64,000 bases of DNA from Streptomyces lincolnensis. Lineage in GTDB: Bacteria > Actinomycetota > Actinomycetes > Streptomycetales > Streptomycetaceae. This document shows, in pieces, positions 58,401 through 64,000 of the stretch. Position 1 is the stretch's first letter. Every line of letters starts with the position of its first letter. The notes beneath the pieces are model-generated. The model saw nothing but the letters and a program-made list of their open reading frames with translations, was not told the DNA's origin and made no database searches. The translations under genes were made by a program, and so were the position numbers. The stretch spans positions 496,001 to 560,000 of the forward strand of contig NZ_JAIHON010000005.1 in assembly GCF_021173675.1 (NCBI RefSeq), written 5' to 3'.

Positions 58401-58667
58401 GTGGCGAACATCAAGTCCCAGATCAAGCGGATCAAGACCAACGAGAAGGCCCGGCTGCGCAACAAGGCCGTCAAGTCCTCCCTGAAGACCGCGATCCGCA
58501 AGGCCCGCGAGGCCGCTGCCGCGGGTGACGCCGAGAAGGCCACCGAGTACCAGCGCGCTGCGGCGCGTCAGCTCGACAAGGCCGTCGCGAAGGGCGTCAT
58601 CCACAAGAACCAGGCCGCCAACAAGAAGTCGGCGCTTGCTTCCAAGGTCGCGTCGCTCAAGGGCTGA
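58401..58667 (+). CDS. rpsT: 30S ribosomal protein S20
   Basis: 88 residues, lysine- and alanine-rich, starting MANIKSQIKRIKTNEKARLRN and ending SALASKVASLKG, typical S20. It binds 16S rRNA early in 30S assembly. GTG 58401 has AGAGG seven bases upstream. It is a single gene with a long leader and a strong terminator, divergent from lepA. Use of GTG rather than ATG may keep its translation low, as the UUG start does in E. coli. Confidence 0.98.
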   Translation: MANIKSQIKRIKTNEKARLRNKAVKSSLKTAIRKAREAAAAGDAEKATEYQRAAARQLDKAVAKGVIHKNQAANKKSALASKVASLKG

Positions 58668-58787
58668 ACCCTTCTGATCTGACCGCCGGAAGGACCAGAG
58701 CGGGCCCTCTCTCATCCGCTCCCGACCGGCACCCCAGGGTCACGCGCGGCCTGCGTTCGCCACGCGGGCGTGACCCGAACAGCTCAT

Positions 58788-58840
58788 GCCGAAGGCCCCG
58801 CCACCCAGCCCTTCCCAGGGCGGGCGGCGGGGCCTTCGGC
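58788..58840. terminator. Bidirectional terminator between rpsT and the SnoaL-like gene
   Basis: GCCGAAGGCCCCGCC (58788-58802) and its exact complement (58826-58840) form a 15-bp stem with a 23-base loop, between convergent genes. Confidence 0.88.
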
Positions 58841-58847
58841 CTGTCCG

Positions 58848-59246
58848 TCAGGCCGACCAGAACTCGTTGCTGCGGTCGATGTCCTCGACACACTCGTCCA
58901 GGTCGGTGGCCTTGTCGCCCACGATCCGGAAGATGATGCACCCGTTCTCGTCGAGGCGCCTGCCCTTGCGTTCGGCGGAGAAGCGGTGCGTCGCGACGAC
59001 ATGCCCCCTGCCGTCGACGAGCAGCGACTGCAACTCGGACCGCATCGAACCGCCGGTCTCCTCGAAGAGCCGACCGTACATCTCGATGATCGCGTCCTGG
59101 CCCTTGAAGTCTCCCGAGAGCGGATGACTGCCGGGCACGTGGTGGGTGCAGTCCGCCGTCATCAGTGCCCGCAGTGCCTCCATGTCACCGCGGGAGAAGG
59201 CCTCGAAACCCTTGCGGACGAGCGCTGCGTGCGGGTGTTCAGCCAT
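58848..59246 (-). CDS. SnoaL-like/nuclear transport factor 2 fold protein
   Basis: 132 residues. It starts MAEHPHAALVRKGFEAFSRGDMEALRALM and has the HHVPGSHPLSGDFKGQDAI segment usual in SnoaL-like proteins, ending in a beta-strand. The fold includes polyketide cyclases and isomerases, and also many uncharacterised stress proteins. No polyketide genes are near, so a cyclase role is unlikely. ATG 59246 has AAAGGTGG about eight bases upstream. It lies 67 bases downstream of holA on the same strand. Confidence 0.88.
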   Translation of the reverse strand: MAEHPHAALVRKGFEAFSRGDMEALRALMTADCTHHVPGSHPLSGDFKGQDAIIEMYGRLFEETGGSMRSELQSLLVDGRGHVVATHRFSAERKGRRLDENGCIIFRIVGDKATDLDECVEDIDRSNEFWSA

Positions 59247-59313
59247 GGCGATCGCCACCTTTCCGTGTTCGGCGAGGTGCGGCTGACAGGGACGATTGTC
59301 CTCCCGGGCGGGG

Positions 59314-60303
59314 CTATCCGCGCCCTTTGGACCGCGCCGCCCGTGCGATGGCCACCACGGCCTTCTCCAGGGCGTACTCGGGGTCGTCCCCGCCGCCCTT
59401 GACGCCCGCGTCGGCCTCGGCGACGGCCCGCAGCGCGTCGGACACCCCGTCCGGCGTCCAGCCCCGCATCTGCTGCCGGACCCGATCGATCTTCCACGGC
59501 GGCATGCCCAGCTCCCGCGCGAGATCCGCGGGCCGCCCGCCCCGGGCGGACGACAGCTTCCCGATCGCCCGCACGCCCTGCGCGAGCGCACTGGTGATCA
59601 GCACCGGCGCCACCCCGGTCGCCAACGACCACCTGAGCGCCTCCAGCGCCTCCGCGGCCCGCCCCTCCACCGCCCGGTCGGCGACGGTGAAGCTCGACGC
59701 CTCGGCCCGCCCGGTGTAGTACCGCCCGACGACGGCCTCGTCGATCGTCCCCTCGACATCGGCGACCAGCTGGGACACCGCGGACGCCAGCTCCCGCAGA
59801 TCGCTCCCGATCGCGTCGACCAGCACCTGGCAGGCCTCCGGCGTGGCGGACCGGCCCACCGCCCGGAACTCCTGCCTGACGAAGGCCAGCCGATCCGCCG
59901 GCTTCGTCATCTTCGGGCACGCCACCTCCCGCGCCCCCACCTTGCGCGCGGCGTCCAGCAGCCCCTTGCCCTTGGCCCCGCCCGCGTGCAGCAGCACGAG
60001 CGTGATCTCCTCGGCGGGCGCCCCGAGATACGCCTTCACGTCCTTGATCGTGTCGGCCGACAGATCCTGCGCGTTGCGGACGACGACGACCTTGCGCTCC
60101 GCGAACAGCGAGGGGCTCGTCAACTCCGCGAGCGTCCCGGGCTGCAGCTGGTCCGACGTCAGGTCACGTACGTCCGTGTCGGCGTCGGCGGCCCGGGCAG
60201 CGGCCACCACCTCCTGCACGGCACGATCGAGCAGCAGGTCCTCCTGGCCCACGGCAAGTGTCACCGGGGCGAGAGGGTCGTCATTCGCAGTCTTCCTGGC
60301 CAT
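59314..60303 (-). CDS. holA: DNA polymerase III subunit delta
   Basis: 329 residues. An AAA+-type clamp-loader fold without a functional Walker A, with LLLDRAVQEVV, ERKVVVVRNAQDL and VLLHAGGAKGKGLLDAARK in domain I-II. The helical collar domain ends ALEKAVVAIARAARSKGRG. The delta subunit opens the beta clamp. ATG 60303 (MARKTAND) is used; ATG 60315 is four codons earlier. It lies downstream of comEC with three small genes between, a common Streptomyces neighbourhood. Confidence 0.95.
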   Translation of the reverse strand: MARKTANDDPLAPVTLAVGQEDLLLDRAVQEVVAAARAADADTDVRDLTSDQLQPGTLAELTSPSLFAERKVVVVRNAQDLSADTIKDVKAYLGAPAEEITLVLLHAGGAKGKGLLDAARKVGAREVACPKMTKPADRLAFVRQEFRAVGRSATPEACQVLVDAIGSDLRELASAVSQLVADVEGTIDEAVVGRYYTGRAEASSFTVADRAVEGRAAEALEALRWSLATGVAPVLITSALAQGVRAIGKLSSARGGRPADLARELGMPPWKIDRVRQQMRGWTPDGVSDALRAVAEADAGVKGGGDDPEYALEKAVVAIARAARSKGRG

Positions 60304-60361
60304 CGCGCCAAGCATGGCACGCGCCACTGACAACGGGGGCGGGAGGCCGGGTGAGGCGGAG

Positions 60362-60520
60362 TCACCCCTGCCCCGCGGCGACGAGGGTGCACAGGGCGAT
60401 CAGCATGAGGGGGACGGCGACGGCACCCGTCCGTTCGCACGGCCGCAGGCGGCTCGCGGCCCGAACGACGATGATCACCACGGCGAGCAGGATCTGCGCG
60501 GTCCACACGACCGTGTTCAT
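60362..60520 (-). CDS. Small membrane protein, 52 residues
   Basis: ATG 60520 has GGAG about eight bases upstream (GAGGAGCCGAGGCC). The product reads MNTVVWTAQILLAVVIIVV, then a charged turn RAASRLRPCERTG, then a second helix AVAVPLMLIALCTLVAAGQG, so it is a two-helix hairpin. The first 17 residues resemble the start of DoxX-like proteins, which are longer, so it could be an internally deleted DoxX relic or a genuine small protein. It lies between the RraB-like gene and holA, all on the minus strand. Confidence 0.55.
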   Translation of the reverse strand: MNTVVWTAQILLAVVIIVVRAASRLRPCERTGAVAVPLMLIALCTLVAAGQG

Positions 60521-60655
60521 GGCCTCGGCTCCTCGGAGTGGCGGTCGACCTACACCAAGGAGACGCGGAAAGCCCCTCCGGATGTGACACGCCTACCGGC
60601 CGACCCCGAAACCGACCCGCCCACGCCCCCAACCCCACCGGCTGTTCGGCTACGG

Positions 60656-60901
60656 CTACGGCTCCTCCCGCCACCCGTCCCACTCGCCCGCGAACTCGTC
60701 CAGCTCCGCGGGATCCAGCCTCCCCTCCTCGTCCCGCAGCACGACGAGCCACTGCGCGTCCTCGGCGTCGTCCTCCCCGGCCAGCGCGTCCCGGACGGGC
60801 CGCAGCTCCTCCGTCACCCCGAAACGCTCCCCGAGCGCCTGGGCCACCTCCTCCGCCGCATCCCGGTCGGGCAGCACCAGCACATGTCTCACATCACTCA
60901 C
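60656..60901 (-). CDS. Small acidic protein, possibly RraB-like
   Basis: 81 residues, rich in Asp and Glu. It starts VSDVRHVLVLPDRDAAEEVAQALGERFGV, continues AQWLVVLRDEEGRLDPAELDEF and closes GEWDGWREEP. The order (strand, helix, strand, helix, DGW end) is like the RraB regulator-of-ribonuclease domain, but this is a judgement by eye. It lies 51 bases after the arylamine N-acetyltransferase gene on the same strand. The GTG start has a weak ribosome binding site. Confidence 0.68.
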   Translation of the reverse strand: MSDVRHVLVLPDRDAAEEVAQALGERFGVTEELRPVRDALAGEDDAEDAQWLVVLRDEEGRLDPAELDEFAGEWDGWREEP

Positions 60902-60952
60902 GCGCCCATTGTCCGACAGGGGTGTCGCGACGCGGCCCCGCCGTGGCCCGAA

Positions 60953-61816
60953 TCAGCTGTCCCGGCCAGGGTTCCGGCCGCTGTCCCGCACCGTCGGCAC
61001 GGCGTCCAGCCCGATACCGAACCGGTCCCGGTAGACCGCCAGCACCTCCTCGTCGGTGGTCAGCTCCCGCTCCTCCCGCCGTCCGTCGGCGGCCGTCACC
61101 TTGAAGGTGCGACCGCTGAGCGTGATCCTCCCTCCGTCCCGCGTCAGCCGGGAACAGACCAGCGACCGCGTGAAGTGGGAAGCCGGTGACGTGCTGTGCC
61201 ACCACGCCCCGGCCACGAAGTCGCCGAGCGCCCGGGGCCGCACCTCCAGGCGGTACTGCGGCCAGCCGTCCACGACGACGTCCAGGTCGGCCGCCTCCGC
61301 CACCGCGTGCCCGCCCCGCACCCCCGCCCGGTCCGGCCCCGCCTCCACGATCCGGAACGTACCGCCGGGGTCCTCCTGCTCCCCTCTCTCCCCGAACACC
61401 AGCGGATGATGGCTGTGCGCCCCGAACCCGACGTCGGCCAGCCACTCACCCGCGTCCACGGTCCCGACCCGCAGCGCGAGATGGTCGTACGGAATCCCCG
61501 GCCGCCCCTCCTCCGCGTACACCCGCGCCGCGAGCAGCGTGACCTCGAAGCCCAGCGCGTCGAGCAACATCCCGAAGGCGCCGTTGAGTTCGTAGCAGAA
61601 CCCGCCCCGCCGCGCCCCCACCACCTTGTCCAGCAGGCGCTTCTCCTCCAGCACGATCTCCTCACCGAGGTGGACCGACAGGTTCTCGAAGGGCACGGCC
61701 CGCAGATGGCTCAGCTGCAACGCGCGCAGCGCGTCCGCGGTGGCGCCGGCCTTGTCGATGGGCCACCGCTCGATGCCCAACCGGCGGAGATACGCGTCGA
61801 CCTGTGTGGAATTCAT
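60953..61816 (-). CDS. nat: Arylamine N-acetyltransferase
   Basis: 287 residues. The catalytic triad is visible: Cys74 in RGGFCYELNGAF, His in YDHLALRV and Asp in WLADVGFG. The N-terminal VPFENLSVHLGE is also typical. The enzyme moves acetyl or other acyl groups from CoA to arylamines and hydrazines. The ATG starts four bases after the comEC stop, so the two genes are probably co-transcribed although unrelated in function. Confidence 0.95.
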   Translation of the reverse strand: MNSTQVDAYLRRLGIERWPIDKAGATADALRALQLSHLRAVPFENLSVHLGEEIVLEEKRLLDKVVGARRGGFCYELNGAFGMLLDALGFEVTLLAARVYAEEGRPGIPYDHLALRVGTVDAGEWLADVGFGAHSHHPLVFGERGEQEDPGGTFRIVEAGPDRAGVRGGHAVAEAADLDVVVDGWPQYRLEVRPRALGDFVAGAWWHSTSPASHFTRSLVCSRLTRDGGRITLSGRTFKVTAADGRREERELTTDEEVLAVYRDRFGIGLDAVPTVRDSGRNPGRDS

Positions 61817-61820
61817 GCCC

Positions 61821-64000
61821 TCAGTCTCGCGCCACCCGAAGGTCTCCGCCGCCCGCACCGGCCACCGCGAGCGCCCCGTCCCGGTCGGTCCGCAGCACCA
61901 CCGCGCCTCCGTCCCGCAGCGCCGCGACCGTGCTGGGGGCGGGGTGGCCATACGTGTTGTCGGCGCCCGTCGAGATGAGTGCCAGCCGCGGCGCCGCCCA
62001 CCGTATGAGCTCGGGGTCCTGGTAGGCGGAGCCGTGGTGGGCGACCTTGAGCACATCGACCCCGCCCAGTCGCGGACCTGCCGGTGATCTCAACAGGGCC
62101 TGCTGCGCCGGGGGTTCGAGATCCCCGAGCAGCAGGAACCGCAGCCCGCCCGACCGCACCAGCATCGCCACGCTGGCGTCGTTCGGCCCCTCCGGTACCG
62201 GCGCGGGGCCCGCCGGCGGCCACACCACCTCCCAGGACAGCTCCCCGCTGCGCCGCCGCTCACCCGCCAAGGCGGACGTCACGGGGATGCGCTCGGCCGC
62301 CGCCTGTCTCCGCACGAACTCGGCCTGGTCCGCGGGCTCTTCGAACCCGGTCGTCTCGATCGCCCCCACCGAACGCCCGCGCAGCACCCCGGGCAGCCCC
62401 GCCACGTGGTCGGCGTGGAAGTGGGTCAGCACGACCAGCGGAATCCTGGTGATGCCGAGTGTGCGCAGACAGTGGTCGACGAGCTTCGGATCGGGCCCCG
62501 CGTCCACGACCACCCCCGTGCCCTCCCCTGCCGCGAGGACCACCGCGTCGCCCTGGCCCACGTCGCACATGGCCAGCCGCCAGCCCGGCGGCGGCCAGCC
62601 CGTGATCACTCGGGTGAGCGGCGGCGGCTGCACCATCACCAGCAGGAGCAGCAGCCCGCAGATCCCGCACAGCCAGGGATGCCCGAGCAGCCGGCGGCCC
62701 ACCAGCAGGACGACCCCCGTGACGAGGCCGAGCAGGGCCGCCCCCGCCCAGGTGTCCGGCCAGTCCACTCCCCCGCCGGGCAGCGCCGCCCCGGTCCGGG
62801 CGATCTCCGCGATCCACTCGGCGGGCCAACTCGCGCACCAGGCCACCCCCTTGGCCACCGGCATCACCACGGGCGCCGTCGCCAGCGCCGCGAAGCCCAG
62901 CACGGTGGCCGGCGCGACCGCGAACTCCACCAACAGGTTGCACGGCACCGCCACCAGGCTCACCCGCGCCGACAACACGGCCACCACCGGCGCGCACAGA
63001 GCCTGCGCGGCCGCCGCCGCGGCCAAGGCCTCCGCAAGGCGCGGCGGCACCCGGCGCCGTCGCAGCGCGAGGCTCCACCGGGGCGCCAGCGTGAGCAGGG
63101 CGCCGGTGGCCAGCACCGAGAGCAGGAAGCCGTAACTCCTCGCCAGCCACGGGTCGTACAGCACCAGGAGCAGGACAGCCGTCGCCAGCGCCGGGATCAG
63201 CGACCTCCGGCGCCCCGTCGCGAGCGCGAGCAGCGCGACGCCTCCGCAGGCCGCGGCACGCAGCACACTCGGGTCGGGCCGGCACACCACGACGAATCCC
63301 AGCGTGAGCACGCCGCCGGCCACCGCCGTCCCCCGCAGCGACAGACCGACCCGGGGCGCGAGCCCCCGGCGCTCGATGTGCTGGGCCAGCCCGGGCGGCC
63401 CGATGAGCAGGGCCAGGATGATCGTGAGATTGCTGCCGGAGACGGCGAGCGTGTGCGCGAGGTCGGTCTCCTTGAACGCCTCGTCCAGTTCCGGAGTGAT
63501 CCGCACGGTGTCCCCGACGACCAGCCCCGGCAGCAACGCCCGGGCATCCTCCGACAACCCGTTCGTGGCCTCCCGCAGTCCCGCACGCAACCGCCCGGCG
63601 AACCGTTGCGCCCCCGTCGGCTCCCCCACCACCTCCGGTGCCGCCCGGCCCCGTACCCGCAGCACGGCGGCGACCCTGTCCCCTCCCACGGCGGCGGGCA
63701 CCAGCCGCGCGCTCACCCGCAGCCGCGTGGACGGCAACAACCCCAGCCAGGGCGAACGCCCCGGCCCCTCGGCCGTCGGGCGCGCACCCGACACCGCCGT
63801 CCCGCCCTCGGGCCGCCCCTGTCCGCCGCCGCTCCTGTCCCGGGCGTCGACGATCACCAGCACCGGCGTCCGCGTCGCCACCGTCCTCCCGTCCGCCCCC
63901 TCGACGCGTCGCACCTCGGCGTTGATCAGCACGGACGTCGGGGCCGCGTGGTTCCCGACGATCCGGGGCCGGGTGAGCCGAGGGTCCGAGGTCACCTCGA
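61821..64000 (-). CDS. comEC: ComEC/Rec2-family DNA-uptake channel (N-terminus cut by window edge)
   Basis: About 726 residues are visible; the frame runs off the right edge, so the true N-terminus (helices and OB-fold domain) is incomplete. The competence domain (about 150-440) has DLAHTLAVSGSNLTIILALL and many membrane helices. The C-terminal metallo-beta-lactamase domain (about 495-724) has LTHFHADHVAGLPGVL and KVAHHGSAYQDPEL. In transformable bacteria ComEC carries single-stranded DNA through the membrane. Streptomyces are not known for natural transformation, so its role here is open. holA lies downstream, as in many bacteria where comEA-comEC-holA are linked. Confidence 0.95.
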   Translation of the reverse strand, partial: EVTSDPRLTRPRIVGNHAAPTSVLINAEVRRVEGADGRTVATRTPVLVIVDARDRSGGGQGRPEGGTAVSGARPTAEGPGRSPWLGLLPSTRLRVSARLVPAAVGGDRVAAVLRVRGRAAPEVVGEPTGAQRFAGRLRAGLREATNGLSEDARALLPGLVVGDTVRITPELDEAFKETDLAHTLAVSGSNLTIILALLIGPPGLAQHIERRGLAPRVGLSLRGTAVAGGVLTLGFVVVCRPDPSVLRAAACGGVALLALATGRRRSLIPALATAVLLLVLYDPWLARSYGFLLSVLATGALLTLAPRWSLALRRRRVPPRLAEALAAAAAAQALCAPVVAVLSARVSLVAVPCNLLVEFAVAPATVLGFAALATAPVVMPVAKGVAWCASWPAEWIAEIARTGAALPGGGVDWPDTWAGAALLGLVTGVVLLVGRRLLGHPWLCGICGLLLLLVMVQPPPLTRVITGWPPPGWRLAMCDVGQGDAVVLAAGEGTGVVVDAGPDPKLVDHCLRTLGITRIPLVVLTHFHADHVAGLPGVLRGRSVGAIETTGFEEPADQAEFVRRQAAAERIPVTSALAGERRRSGELSWEVVWPPAGPAPVPEGPNDASVAMLVRSGGLRFLLLGDLEPPAQQALLRSPAGPRLGGVDVLKVAHHGSAYQDPELIRWAAPRLALISTGADNTYGHPAPSTVAALRDGGAVVLRTDRDGALAVAGAGGGDLRVARD

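Noticed and set aside
58848..59246. SnoaL-like gene as part of a polyketide pathway
   Set aside because: No polyketide synthase or tailoring gene is in the window; neighbours are holA and rpsT.
62105..62130. TTCGA-type sequence resembling a tRNA T-loop
   Set aside because: It lies inside comEC, lacks the acceptor and anticodon stems, and is explained by coding sequence.

Overview
The window is high-GC actinobacterial chromosome, almost certainly Streptomyces. The evidence is extreme third-position GC, many GTG starts with GGAGG-type ribosome binding sites, Tat and lipoprotein signals of Streptomyces type, and a conserved core gene order (phoH-ybeY-CBS protein, era, tricorn protease, rsmE, hrcA-dnaJ, hemW, lepA-rpsT, holA, comEC) interleaved with accessory genes. 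I see no tRNA, rRNA, phage, insertion sequence or CRISPR array. Two families of dispersed intergenic repeats recur through the window.

Layout. Bases 1-4.8 kb hold an MMPL permease (cut by the left edge), a TerB-like protein and leuA, preceded by a leucine-rich leader peptide. Bases 4.9-9 kb hold a protealysin-type M4 protease with an emfourin-like inhibitor, then a GH1 glycosidase with an MFS permease. Bases 9.1-12.4 kb hold a divergent epimerase/XRE regulator pair and a secreted S37 peptidase. Bases 12.4-19.7 kb are the core block era / CDA-like / MmcQ / CBS / ybeY / phoH, with an amtB-glnK operon lying behind a likely GlnR site and a small secreted protein between era and the rest. Bases 20-24.4 kb hold a PfkB kinase and a D-glucarate operon (gudD-like, kdgD) divergent from an IclR regulator. 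Bases 24.6-32.6 kb hold an MFS permease, a probable adenine deaminase, rnz, a HIT protein, tricorn protease, a lipoprotein and a VOC protein. Bases 32.6-40 kb hold rsmE, a nitronate monooxygenase-like enzyme, dnaJ, hrcA with CIRCE, a metallo-beta-lactamase protein, a DUF3097 protein and hemW. Bases 40-47 kb are a cell-envelope block: L,D-transpeptidase, DyP peroxidase, a parallel beta-helix lipoprotein, an exported protein and a large SdrD/Cna-B-type secreted protein.

Bases 47.2-54 kb are the most unusual part. A HATPase-GAF-PP2C phosphatase is divergent from a soluble hybrid histidine kinase carrying six exactly 92-residue HAMP-type repeats, followed by a coiled-coil response regulator. The arrangement resembles the osmotic-stress osaC/osaAB genes of Streptomyces coelicolor and the poly-HAMP group III kinases of fungi. 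Bases 54.1-64 kb hold an acyl-CoA synthetase, lepA, rpsT, a SnoaL-like protein, holA, two small genes, an arylamine N-acetyltransferase and comEC (cut by the right edge).

Regulation visible in sequence includes a leucine attenuator, a GlnR-type box, CIRCE, candidate operators for XRE, IclR and fatty-acid type regulators, and several perfect terminator hairpins. A recurrent oddity is short tandem duplication across stop codons (emfourin, GH1, dnaJ and the SdrD-type gene).
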